DNA of 64,000 nt from positions 1 through 64,000 of the forward strand of contig NZ_JALPTH010000024.1 in the NCBI RefSeq assembly GCF_023218175.1, given 5' to 3'. This DNA comes from Streptomyces lichenis (GTDB taxonomy: Bacteria; Actinomycetota; Actinomycetes; Streptomycetales; Streptomycetaceae). The notes beneath the pieces are model-generated. The model was not told the DNA's origin and made no database searches. It saw only the letters and a program-made list of their open reading frames with translations. How positions within the stretch are numbered: the first letter of the stretch is position 1; every line of letters begins with the position of its first letter. Position numbers and translations under genes: made by a program. Of this stretch, positions 12,180-20,859 are shown in pieces.

Positions 12180-12553
12180 GGAGGCGTCCATCCGGGGAGA
12201 TACGGGGGTCACGGGGGCGTGAAGGGGGCGGGGGGTCGGCGCGGGGGGCGGGAGGGGTCAGCGGGGGCGGGGGCAACGCGGAAGGCCCGACACGTCACAC
12301 GGGCCGGGGTTTCCCAGCGTACGACGTGCCTGTGACAGCCGCGTCCGAAACCGGACGCCCGCCGAGGCGCCCGCCGGGAGGCCCGGGGTCCCGGGGTGGG
12401 CGCGGGGGCCGACCCCGGTGGTCGGCCGGTCGGACGTGTTCCCGGACACTTGTGCCGTAACAGGTCAACCGTGCGAGGCCCGGGGGGCGTATACGGCTTC
12501 GGCGCCATAGGACCGGGGCGCACGGCAGCAGCAAGTGAAGGAGCCGACCACCC
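12180..12553. other. Divergent intergenic region between mfd and the DUF2079 gene
   Basis: This 374-bp stretch has no convincing ORF. It must hold the promoters of mfd (minus) and the DUF2079 gene (plus). A weak ribosome binding site, GAAGGAG, lies about 10 nt before the ATG at 12554. No clear operator was found. Confidence 0.5.
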
Positions 12554-14122
12554 ATGCGCGGAGACACCGTCGCCGCCCCCGCCGCGCGCGGGGCCGGAAC
12601 CGGGGAGCCGGAGGCGCCGGTACCGATACCCGTGGCGGCGAAGGCGGCGTCGGCGGATTCCGGGGCGGTGACGGCGGTATCGGGGGGTCCTGGGGCGGCG
12701 AAGGCGGCGTCGGGGGGTTCCGCGGCGACGAAGGCGGCGTCGGCGGGTTCCGGGGGCCGGTGGGTCGGGGTGGGCTGGGGGGAGCGCGCTCCCTGGCTGC
12801 TGGCCCTGCTGCTCTTCGCCGCGTACACCGCCCTCTCCGTGCTGCGCTACCACCGGATGGAGACCCGCTCCTGGGACCTGGGCATCTTCGAGCAGGCGAT
12901 CCGCGGCTACGCCTGGCTGGGGGCGCCGATCGCCGACCTGAAGGGGCCGGGGGACAATGTCCTCGGTGATCACTTCAGTCCGGTCACCGCGCTGATCGCG
13001 CCCGTCTACCGGGTCTTCCCGACCCCGGTGACGCTGCTGGTGGTGCAGGCGGCGCTGTTCGCGCTGGCCGCGGTCCCGGTGGCCCGGGCGGCCGGGCGGC
13101 TGCTGGGGCGGGGCAAGGGGCTATCGGTCGGGGCGGCCTTCGGGCTCTCCTGGGGCATGCAGCGGGCGGTGGACTTCGACTTCCACGAGATCTGCTTCGC
13201 CGTCCCGCTGATCGCCTTCTCGCTGGAGGCGCTGCTCGCCCGGCGCTGGCGGGCCGCCCTGCTGTGGGCGCTGCCGCTGGTGCTGGTGAAGGAGGACCTG
13301 GGGGTCACGCTCGGCGCGATCGCCCTGGTCACCGCCTGGCGGGCCCGCCGGGACTCGCGCCGGGCGGTGTGGTGGGCGCTGGGGGCGGCCGCGTTCGGGG
13401 CACTCGCCGCGCTGCTGGCCTTCACCGTGCTGATCCCGGCCTTCAACACCGCGGGCGGCTACGACTACTGGGCCAAGGTGGACGGCGGGCCCACCCCGCT
13501 GGCGGGCGCCGAGACCAAGGTGCGCACCCTGCTGTGGCTGCTGCTGCCGACGACCGGGCTGCTGGCGCTGCGCTCCCCGCTGCTGCTGGTCGCCGCCCCC
13601 ACGATCGGCTGGCGCTTCCTCTCCGGTGACGACCACTACTGGTCCACGGACTGGCACTACAGCGCCGTACTGATGCCGGTGCTGCTGCTGGCGCTCGCCG
13701 ACGCGGCGGACATCACGCGCCGCAGCCCGCGGCCCTGGCTGCGGCGGTACGCCGACGGGCTGCCGGCCTGCGCGGCGGCGGCCGCCCTGGCGCTCACCCC
13801 GTCGCTGCCGCTGGGCGCCCTCACCGAGTCCGCGGCCTGGCGCAAGCCGGAGAAGGCGGTGGTGGCCGAACGGATCCTGGACCGCATCCCGGACGGGGCG
13901 ACCGTGGAGGCCAACGTGGGCCCGATCAGCCGGCTGGCCGGGCGCTGCCGGGTGCTGTGGGTGGGCGACTCGCGCGGGGTCACCCCTGACTACATCGCGC
14001 TGAACAACGGCTCCGGCTGGGTGCGCGACCCCTATGCGTACGCCCGCCGGCTGCATCCGAAGGCCCGCTACTACCTCCATGGCGAGGGCGGCGGCTATCT
14101 GGTGCTGAAGCGGAGCGGGTGA
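12554..14122 (+). CDS. DUF2079-family polytopic membrane protein
   Basis: A 522-residue membrane protein. After a low-complexity Ala/Gly/Ser N-terminus (residues 1-70) there are around ten hydrophobic helices. The first external loop carries the family signature RSWDLGIFEQAIRGYAWLG followed by NVLGDHFSPVTALIAPVYR. The helix-rich N-terminal part with charged loop motifs resembles GT-C-type glycosyltransferase folds, and DUF2079 proteins are often thought to be such enzymes. No activity is established. Residue pairs such as the HFSP loop and KEDLGV are conserved-looking. The N-terminal extension is made of short repeats and is probably dispensable. Confidence 0.85.
   Translation: MRGDTVAAPAARGAGTGEPEAPVPIPVAAKAASADSGAVTAVSGGPGAAKAASGGSAATKAASAGSGGRWVGVGWGERAPWLLALLLFAAYTALSVLRYHRMETRSWDLGIFEQAIRGYAWLGAPIADLKGPGDNVLGDHFSPVTALIAPVYRVFPTPVTLLVVQAALFALAAVPVARAAGRLLGRGKGLSVGAAFGLSWGMQRAVDFDFHEICFAVPLIAFSLEALLARRWRAALLWALPLVLVKEDLGVTLGAIALVTAWRARRDSRRAVWWALGAAAFGALAALLAFTVLIPAFNTAGGYDYWAKVDGGPTPLAGAETKVRTLLWLLLPTTGLLALRSPLLLVAAPTIGWRFLSGDDHYWSTDWHYSAVLMPVLLLALADAADITRRSPRPWLRRYADGLPACAAAAALALTPSLPLGALTESAAWRKPEKAVVAERILDRIPDGATVEANVGPISRLAGRCRVLWVGDSRGVTPDYIALNNGSGWVRDPYAYARRLHPKARYYLHGEGGGYLVLKRSG
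12632..12757 (+). repeat. Degenerate in-frame repeats in the DUF2079 N-terminus
   Basis: The blocks AAKAASADSG, GAAKAASGGS and AATKAASAGSGG recur in residues 27-68. At DNA level the string GGCGAAGGCGGCGTCG or a one-base variant recurs three times. This gives a flexible Ala/Ser/Gly lead before the first membrane helix. Confidence 0.75.
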
Positions 14123-14226
14123 GGTTTCCCCGGTTTCCTCGGTTTCCTTGGGGTTTCTTCGGTTTCCTTGGGGTTTCCTCGGTTTCCTTGGGGTTTCCTC
14201 GGTTCGTCGGTTCCTGGGTTTCCTTG
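14122..14226. repeat. 20-bp tandem repeat tract between convergent genes
   Basis: Three head-to-tail 20-bp units (14141-14160, 14161-14180, 14181-14200) have the consensus GGTTTCCTTGGGGTTTCCTC, with degenerate partial copies on both sides. The tract is T-rich compared with the rest of the window. It fills the gap between the DUF2079 stop and the stop of the LuxR-type regulator. It does not look coding and may act in transcription termination or simply be a slippage-prone repeat. Confidence 0.85.
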
Positions 14227-14230
14227 GCGG

Positions 14231-17002
14231 TCACCAGCCCGGGTGGCCGCCGTCGGCCAGGGCGCCCGCCAGCTCCGTGCGGCGGCGTATGCCCAGCTTG
14301 CGGTAGGTGCTGGTCAGATGGGTCTCCACGGTGCGGCGGGCCAGGTGCAGCAGCCCGGCGATCTCGGTGTTGGTGCGGCCGTCCGCGGCCAGCCGGGCGA
14401 TCCGCCGCTCGCTGCCGGTCAGCGCCCCGGAACCGGTACGGGCCGCCGCCGGGGCGCGGGCGCCGCCCTCGCGCAGCGCCTGGCCGGTCTGGTCGAGCAG
14501 CCAGCGGGACCCCGTGCGCTCGGCCAGCTCGGCCGCCTCGCGCAGACAGCCCCGGGCCCGGCCGCGCTCCCCGGCGGTGATCAGCTGGCGCCCCTGGGCG
14601 AGCAGGGCCGAGGCCAGCTCCGGGGCGGCGGCGCCGGGCGCCTCCCGCAGGGTCCGCACGGCCTGCTCGGCCAGGGCCAGACCGCGCCGCCCGCCGGTGG
14701 CGGTGCCCAGGACGCGCAGGGCGCTGCCCACCGTACGCGGGGTGTCCCACACCCGGGCGAGCCGCAGCTCCTCGTCGACCAGGGCCAGCGCCTCCCGGCC
14801 GCCGCCCAGCGCCAGCCGGCATTCCGCGGCGGCCGTGCGCCAGGGGGTGACCACCGGGCTGACCACCTCGCGGGCGGACTGGCGCCGGCCGCACTCCAGA
14901 AAGTCGTGGAGCGCGCCCGCCGGGTCCCCGATGGCGGTCCGCAGCACCCCGCGGGCGTAGAGGAAGCGGTTCAGGTACCAGCCCTCGGAGGCCTCCCGTA
15001 GGTCGAAGCGGTCGGCGAACCGCCGCGCCTCGTCGAGCCGGCCGGTGTGCACCAGCGCCACCAGTGCGTGGGCGTCCCGGTTGGACGGGCGAGCGGTGAT
15101 GTCGGGGACGATGGAGACGTGGGCGAGCAGGGTGGTGTGGTCGCCGCGGGCGGCGGCGATGTCGGCTCGGGTGTCCAGGAGGGCGAGGTGCATCGGGTGG
15201 AGGAGGGAGGGGTGCTGTCCGGCCAGTCCGCTGTCCACCAGCCGGTCGGCCTCGTCCAGTTCGTCCGCCCACTGGGCCACCGCCGCGGCCGTGCCCAGCA
15301 GGAACGGCTCGGCCAGCGGGTCGGCGGGCTGGGCGAGCAGCTCCCGCATCCGCCGCATGGCCTCCCGGGCGGAGAGCAGCCCGGCCGTGGCCGCGTGCCG
15401 CAGCAGCAGGGCCTGACCCGCGGTGCCCACCGCCTCCGGGGAGTGCGCCCCGGCCTCGCGCAGCCGGCGGTAGACCGCCTCGCGGGCCGCCGGGTCGGAG
15501 TCGGACAGTAAAGCGGTGGCGGTCCGCACGGTGCGGGCCAGCTCCGGGTGCCCGGCCATCCGGCCCTCGGCGCGGCCCAGTACCTCCAGGGCGGTGCGGA
15601 TCTCGCCGCGGGCGGCCAGGGCGGTGCCCAGCGCCACGGCGGAGCGCACCCGGTTGCGGGGCGGGGCCGGCAGGTGCTGCGCCTCGGCCAGCCGGGCGAT
15701 GGCCGCCGGGGCGTCGGCGGAGGCGTACTCCAGGGAGCCGAGCTCGGTCAGCAGGCGCTGCCGCAGACCGTCGGGCAGCGGTTCGTCCAGCGCCCGGCGG
15801 AGATAGCCGGCGGCGTCGTCGGGCCGGTCGCCGTGCACCGCGACCGTCACCGCGTCCCGCAGCACCCGCAGCGCCCAGGGCAGCCCGACGGCCGGTGCCC
15901 GCAGCAGCTGGCCGGCGACCGCCTCGACCCGGTCGCCCCGGTGCAGCATCACCTCCGCCGCCGCCCGGTGCGCCGCCTCCCGGCGCGGGCGGGGCCAGCC
16001 GGTGAGCACGGCGTCGCGCAGCAGCGGATGGGCGTAGCGGGGGCGCTCGGCGGCGTCGCGGCGCAGCACCCCGAGCCGGACCATGGCGGCGAGCCAGCCG
16101 GCGGTACGGGCCGGGTCGGTGCCGGCCGCGGTGGCGATCAGCTCCACCGGGTCACCGGTCGGGCCGGGCGGCCACGCCTCCTCCAGCGCGGCCAGGCAGC
16201 GGGCCGCGTCGGCGGTGCCGGGACCGGCGCTCTCCAGCCACCAGGACACGGCCGCCGGGTAGGTGCCCGGGTACAGCGCGGCGCAGGTCTGCGGCAGTTC
16301 GGGGACACCGGCGGGGGCCGGGGTGCCGCCGAGGTCGTCCAGGAGGGCGCGCAACAGCGCGGGGCTGCCCGCGGCGGCCCGTACGCACCAGGCCGCCCAC
16401 CGCTCGCCGGCCGCCGGGAACGCGGACCGGACCAGCGCATCCGCCGCCGGGTCGCTGAGCGGGGCGAGGGTGTGGGTGCGCACCAGGGACGGGGGCAGCG
16501 GCTGGGCCAGCCCGGCGGGGCCCGGCTCGACGTCGTACTGACTGCGCTCGGTGGCCAGCAGCAGGACCGGCAGCCCCTCCACCCGCCGGGCCGCCTCGGC
16601 CAGCCAGCGGCGGGAGGCCCCGTCGGCGAGGTGGACGTCGTCCACGGCCAGCAGCAGCGGTGCCTCGGCCGCGTAGGAGCGCAGCAGCCGCCACAGCCGG
16701 GCGGCGCTGGCCCGGTCGTCGCCGTCGGGCGTCAGGTCCGCGAACTCCGGTACGGCGCTGAGCAGATGGAGCACGGTGGCGAAGGGCACCGCGGTGTCCT
16801 CGGGCGAGCAGCGGGCCCGCAGCACCCGCAGGCCCCGGTCGGCGGCGTGGCGCGCGGCGGCCTCCAGCACGGCGGTGCGGCCGGTGCCGGTGGCGCCGCG
16901 GACCAGGACGAGGCCGCCGCTGCCGGCCCGGGCGCGCGCGGCCTCGGTCGCGACCAGGGCCAGGGCCTCGTCGCGCTCCCGGAGCGTCGCGGTCACGGTC
17001 AC
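14231..17002 (-). CDS. Large ATP-binding LuxR-family (LAL) transcriptional regulator
   Basis: A 923-residue protein from the GTG at 17000-17002, preceded by GGAGGGGA with good spacing. An N-terminal AAA-type ATPase (Walker A GATGTGRT near residue 45; Walker B LLLAVDDVHLAD) is followed by a long helical, TPR-like middle. A C-terminal LuxR helix-turn-helix (LTGSERRIARLAADGRTNTE, then TVETHLTSTYRKLGI) ends the protein. LAL regulators of this size commonly activate sugar or secondary-metabolism genes, with the ATPase and TPR parts sensing a ligand. The target is unknown. It is divergent from a second, smaller LuxR protein, with 387 bp between their starts. Confidence 0.9.
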   Translation of the reverse strand: MTVTATLRERDEALALVATEAARARAGSGGLVLVRGATGTGRTAVLEAAARHAADRGLRVLRARCSPEDTAVPFATVLHLLSAVPEFADLTPDGDDRASAARLWRLLRSYAAEAPLLLAVDDVHLADGASRRWLAEAARRVEGLPVLLLATERSQYDVEPGPAGLAQPLPPSLVRTHTLAPLSDPAADALVRSAFPAAGERWAAWCVRAAAGSPALLRALLDDLGGTPAPAGVPELPQTCAALYPGTYPAAVSWWLESAGPGTADAARCLAALEEAWPPGPTGDPVELIATAAGTDPARTAGWLAAMVRLGVLRRDAAERPRYAHPLLRDAVLTGWPRPRREAAHRAAAEVMLHRGDRVEAVAGQLLRAPAVGLPWALRVLRDAVTVAVHGDRPDDAAGYLRRALDEPLPDGLRQRLLTELGSLEYASADAPAAIARLAEAQHLPAPPRNRVRSAVALGTALAARGEIRTALEVLGRAEGRMAGHPELARTVRTATALLSDSDPAAREAVYRRLREAGAHSPEAVGTAGQALLLRHAATAGLLSAREAMRRMRELLAQPADPLAEPFLLGTAAAVAQWADELDEADRLVDSGLAGQHPSLLHPMHLALLDTRADIAAARGDHTTLLAHVSIVPDITARPSNRDAHALVALVHTGRLDEARRFADRFDLREASEGWYLNRFLYARGVLRTAIGDPAGALHDFLECGRRQSAREVVSPVVTPWRTAAAECRLALGGGREALALVDEELRLARVWDTPRTVGSALRVLGTATGGRRGLALAEQAVRTLREAPGAAAPELASALLAQGRQLITAGERGRARGCLREAAELAERTGSRWLLDQTGQALREGGARAPAAARTGSGALTGSERRIARLAADGRTNTEIAGLLHLARRTVETHLTSTYRKLGIRRRTELAGALADGGHPGW

Positions 17003-17389
17003 CGGTGTCTCCCCTCCCCTTGGCCCGGTAGGTGCTCCCCCGTGGTGCTCCCTCCTGGGAGACGGGCGTTCGGCCGTGTTGGTGAAGTGAGATGACACAC
17101 GTTCAGTGGTGGGGCGGTCACCGGCGCGCCGGTTTCCCTTGGCCGGTGCGGCCTGCACCCACAGCCGCCCCCGGCCGCCTCCGGGGTGCCTTCCCGGCCC
17201 CGTCCCCCCGTGCCCCGCCGACGGCGGTCTGTGCGCGGCGGGTCCTTCACGGCGGGCCCCGCGCCGGACTCGTGGTGTGTCTCGTGGTCCTCCACGATTG
17301 CGCTTCGGGTGGCGGCCCGAGAACGCTGGACGGCGTTCCTCCGCCGCCGGCCCGAGCCGGACGGCGGGCTCCTGAACAGGAGGAAACGC
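17003..17389. other. Divergent regulatory region between two LuxR-type genes
   Basis: The 387-bp region between the LAL gene (minus, GTG 17002) and the small LuxR gene (plus, TTG 17390) has no supported ORF. It contains both ribosome binding sites and a relatively AT-rich patch near 17075-17105 that includes TGAGATGACACACG, the likeliest promoter core. No clear palindrome was found. Confidence 0.5.
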
Positions 17390-18121
17390 TTGCTCACCGC
17401 ACCCCGGACCACCGTCCCGTCCACCTCCGGAACCCGAACCGGCACCGGCCCCGTTTCCTGGCCGGGCACCGGCACGCTCCGTTCGGCTCCCGGCTCCGGT
17501 GGCGTCCCGCGCGTCCCGGTGGCCGTGACCGGCTCGGACCCGCTCAGCCGCGAGGGCGCGGTCAGCCAGTTGCGCCGCCATCCGGAGATCGACCTGCGCG
17601 AGGAGTGCGGCCCGGGCACGGTGGCGCTGCTCGTGGAGGACTCCCTCGACGACGCGGCGCTCGCCCGGTTGCGCCGGGTCGCGCGCGGCGAGGGCACCCG
17701 GGCCGTGCTGGTGGTCGGCTCCCTCCGGGAGAGCCAGCTGCTGGACATCGTGGAGTGCGGTGTCGGCGCCATCGTGTGGCGGCACGAGGCCACCGCGCAC
17801 CGGCTGGTACAGGCGGTGCTGGCCGCCTCCCGGGGCGACGGGGACCTGCCGGCCGACCTGCTGGGGCGGCTGATCAGCCAGGTGGGCACCCTGCACCGGG
17901 GCGGCGCGAGCCGCACCGGCCCCGCCTCGCCCGGGCTGGTGCCCCGCGAGGTGGACGTGCTGCGGCTGGTGGCCGAGGGCCTCGACACCGGGGAGATCGC
18001 CGGGCGGCTCTCGTACTCCGAACGGACCGTCAAGAACGTGCTGCACGGGCTGACCACCCGGCTCCATCTGCGTAACCGCGCCCACGCCGTGGCCCACGCG
18101 CTGCGCGAGGGCTACATCTGA
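17390..18121 (+). CDS. LuxR-type regulator with degenerate receiver-like domain
   Basis: A 243-residue protein starting at TTG 17390. The start is chosen because AGGAGG (17378-17383) lies 6 nt upstream, while the frame upstream is open but without a site. Residues about 45-165 have a receiver-like alternation (VALLVEDSLDDAALARL, AVLVVGSLRESQLLDIVECG) but lack a clear acidic pocket and phosphoacceptor. The C-terminus is a LuxR/NarL helix-turn-helix (LVPREVDVLRLVAEGLDTGE, SERTVKNVLHGL). It is probably a phosphorylation-independent DNA-binding protein. It may regulate the adjacent PI-PLC-like gene 275 bp downstream or the divergent LAL gene; this is inferred from position only. Confidence 0.85.
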   Translation: MLTAPRTTVPSTSGTRTGTGPVSWPGTGTLRSAPGSGGVPRVPVAVTGSDPLSREGAVSQLRRHPEIDLREECGPGTVALLVEDSLDDAALARLRRVARGEGTRAVLVVGSLRESQLLDIVECGVGAIVWRHEATAHRLVQAVLAASRGDGDLPADLLGRLISQVGTLHRGGASRTGPASPGLVPREVDVLRLVAEGLDTGEIAGRLSYSERTVKNVLHGLTTRLHLRNRAHAVAHALREGYI

Positions 18122-18395
18122 CCGTGACGGCGGCGGCCGGCCGGAGGGGGAACCGCTCAGCGGCGGCGAGCGTTCGGCGGCGGCAAGGGCCGCCGGGCCG
18201 GTGCCGGAGAAGCGGGAGGTACGGGTGGCAGCAGGGGCCTGAGCTGGGAAGACCGGTACCGGTAGGGCACCGGGCGGAGGGCGGCGGCGAGCGACACGCC
18301 GCCTTCACCATCCCTTCAGGAATGAGGTGTCCATGCCCTGGAGTGGGTCTCCGCCGGCCACCGCCGGCGACCACTCCGAGAACGGACACCCGCAG

Positions 18396-20630
18396 ATGAC
18401 CCGTCCTGCCCACCCCCTCCGGCGCTCCGCCACCCCGCTGCTCGCGGCGGCGACCCTGACCGCCGCGCTGGCCGTCGCCGGTCTGCCCGCCCCGGCCGCC
18501 GCGTCCGCCGCGTCCGCCGCCACCATCGCGGCCTCCGCGTCCAACCCCAACCCCCGGGACTGGCCCGGGATGCGGGACGGCGGCGCGATCGATCCGAAGA
18601 GCCTGGTGCTGCCCCGGTGGATGTCGCAGATCAGCGGCGTCATCGGGAACCGGCCGCTGAACCGGATCGTGATGCCCGGCAGCCATGACGCCGGCTCCTG
18701 GAGCATCACCGACCGGACCGGGGTCTGCGACACCGCGTCCGAGGCGGACCTGGCGCGGAAGTTCCCGCCGGTCGCCGCCGCCATCTCGATCACCCAGATG
18801 TCGACCATCAAGCAGCAGCTCGCCAACGGTTCGCGCTATCTGGACCTGCGGCTCTGCAAGCAGGGCGGCAAGTGGTACACGTACCACGGCGGTCCGCTGG
18901 GCGGCCTGTTCTTCGACGACCCGGCCACCGGGCGCAAGGGCGAGATCAACGAGATCGCCGAATGGCTCCGCGACCACCCCGAGGAGATCGTGACCATCGA
19001 GCTGCGCACCTCGGTGTCGGCCGACTCCGACCCCTCCGAGGCCCGGAACACCGCCGCCGAGGACGAGGCCGAGGCGGTGGACCTGCTCGGCGCGGCGATC
19101 GGCACCGACCGCATCGCCGACCGGAGCAAGCTCTCCCCCACCTCCACGTACAACCAGTTCATGGCCGCGAAGGCCAACGTGGTCCTGATCGACACCAAGA
19201 ACCGCACGGGCCACCCGTGGGCGTGGCGCAGCGACACGGTGGAGAGCCGCGACAGCTATGTGGAGAACAAGGACTGGGGCGGGCTGATCCGCGACGCGCT
19301 GAAGGGCCGCACCGCGATCGACAAGATCAGCGACACCGCGATCAAGCGGAACGAGGAGGTGCTGCTGAACGACTTCGGGGACTCGAACAAGCTGTTCACG
19401 CTCTCCGGGAACGTGGACTCCACGCTCGCCCTCCCCGACGCCGTCGCCGACGTGGCCGCCACCATGGACTACAAGCCGGACGGCATGCCGTACATGCTGT
19501 ATCTGGCCCGGGAGCACAACACCCGGCTGCTGGCGAAGCTGGAGGGCCGCTGGCGCCACTCGGACATCGCCCGCAACGGCAACATCGTCCAGATCGACTA
19601 TGTCGGCATGGGCGGCCGGCGCGCCGACGGGTCGATCATCTTCTCCGACGACATGAGCGCCGCGATCATCGCCAACAACACCCCGACGACGGCGCCGAAC
19701 ACCCTGGTGGGCGCCGAGCGCCGGGCCGACGGCGGCTGGAACGCCACGGCGGAGCTGCCGGGGGCGTACTCCTCGGCGGAGTTCGGCGGGGGCGAGCGGG
19801 CGGTGACCGCGATGCCGGACGGCTCGCTCCACTTCGCCGCCTATGGCGCCGACAACCTGATGTACCACAACATCCGCTTCGCCGACGGCTCCTGGCAGGG
19901 CTGGCAGCGGTTCAACAGCGCCGACGCCGACCGCCGGTTCCGGACCGGGCCGCTCGCCGTGGCCAGCACCCCCGACGGCACCCTGCACATCGCCGCCGTC
20001 GACAAGGACGGCAATCTGATGCACACCCTGCGCCGGCCGGACGGCAGCTGGCAGGAGGGCTGGGGCGCCGTCCCGGACGGCCAGGGCCGCCCGTTCCAGG
20101 CCAAGGGCGTGGCGCTCGCCGGGCTGCCCAACAACTCGATCAAGGTGCTCGCCTACGGCAAGGACGGCGCCATGCGGATGACCGAGCGGTATGCGAACGG
20201 GCTGTGGGAGCAGACGGGCTGGCAGACCATCCCCGGCGTGGGCGCCCCGGTCTTCGCGGGACGTGAACTGGCCGTCGCCACGACCAAGGACCACTCCGTC
20301 CAGATCGCCGCGATCGGCCAGGACGGGAAGGTCTACCACATGGTCCAGGACGTACGGCGGGTCAACAAGCCCTGGGGATCCGTGCAGTGGTCGGCGGACG
20401 AGGCGATGCAGGCCACCGATGTCTCACTCGCCACCCTGCCGGACGGCTCCGCGCAGCTGGTCGCCATCGGCCTGGACGGCAACGTCTGGCACACCGTGCG
20501 GCACGGGGACGGCTCCTGGACCGGCTTCGGCTCGGTACGCGGCTCCTACGGCCGGGCCCTGGCCGCCACCGGGGTCGGCATCACCGCCCTCCCGGACGGC
20601 CGCACCTACACCCTCGCCGGCGCCCGCTGA
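18396..20630 (+). CDS. Secreted phosphatidylinositol-specific phospholipase C-like protein with lectin-like C-terminus
   Basis: A 744-residue protein with a signal peptide (residues 1-38). The PI-PLC X-type domain (about 75-430) has both catalytic histidines in context, MPGSHDAGSW (His97) and YTYHGGPL (His164), plus RYLDLRLC between them. PI-PLCs cleave phosphatidylinositol or GPI anchors. From about residue 440 to the end there are repeating blades with DGSLHFAAYGADNLMYHN, DGSWQGWQRF, DGTLHIAAVDKDGNLMHT and similar. These look like a PLL/tachylectin-type sugar-binding beta-propeller. The start is ambiguous: an ATG at 18333 with GAGG 5 nt upstream would add 21 residues before the signal peptide. 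Confidence 0.88.
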   Translation: MTRPAHPLRRSATPLLAAATLTAALAVAGLPAPAAASAASAATIAASASNPNPRDWPGMRDGGAIDPKSLVLPRWMSQISGVIGNRPLNRIVMPGSHDAGSWSITDRTGVCDTASEADLARKFPPVAAAISITQMSTIKQQLANGSRYLDLRLCKQGGKWYTYHGGPLGGLFFDDPATGRKGEINEIAEWLRDHPEEIVTIELRTSVSADSDPSEARNTAAEDEAEAVDLLGAAIGTDRIADRSKLSPTSTYNQFMAAKANVVLIDTKNRTGHPWAWRSDTVESRDSYVENKDWGGLIRDALKGRTAIDKISDTAIKRNEEVLLNDFGDSNKLFTLSGNVDSTLALPDAVADVAATMDYKPDGMPYMLYLAREHNTRLLAKLEGRWRHSDIARNGNIVQIDYVGMGGRRADGSIIFSDDMSAAIIANNTPTTAPNTLVGAERRADGGWNATAELPGAYSSAEFGGGERAVTAMPDGSLHFAAYGADNLMYHNIRFADGSWQGWQRFNSADADRRFRTGPLAVASTPDGTLHIAAVDKDGNLMHTLRRPDGSWQEGWGAVPDGQGRPFQAKGVALAGLPNNSIKVLAYGKDGAMRMTERYANGLWEQTGWQTIPGVGAPVFAGRELAVATTKDHSVQIAAIGQDGKVYHMVQDVRRVNKPWGSVQWSADEAMQATDVSLATLPDGSAQLVAIGLDGNVWHTVRHGDGSWTGFGSVRGSYGRALAATGVGITALPDGRTYTLAGAR

Positions 20631-20723
20631 GCCCGGGGAGCGGAGGGGGCAGCGCCGCCCGTTGACCTCGGCCGGAGGGGGCAGCAGCGGTGCCTGCCAC
20701 CCCTCTCCGTGCTCTCCCCCCGG

Positions 20724-20760
20724 GGGGCTCCACCTCCACCCCCGTGAGAGGTGGAGCCCC
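20724..20760. terminator. Bidirectional hairpin terminator
   Basis: A perfect 13-bp stem (20724-20736 with 20748-20760) lies between the convergent PI-PLC-like and ABC permease genes. The following 60 bp hold a direct repeat of GGTGGGCCGGTCGGCC. Confidence 0.75.
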
Positions 20761-20859
20761 GTCCGGGGTGGGCCGGTCGGCCCGGCCCGCTCGGGGTGGG
20801 CCGGTCGGCCGACCCGTGAAGGGCGCCGGGCGGGCGGCCACCGAGCGGTGCCGCGCGTG

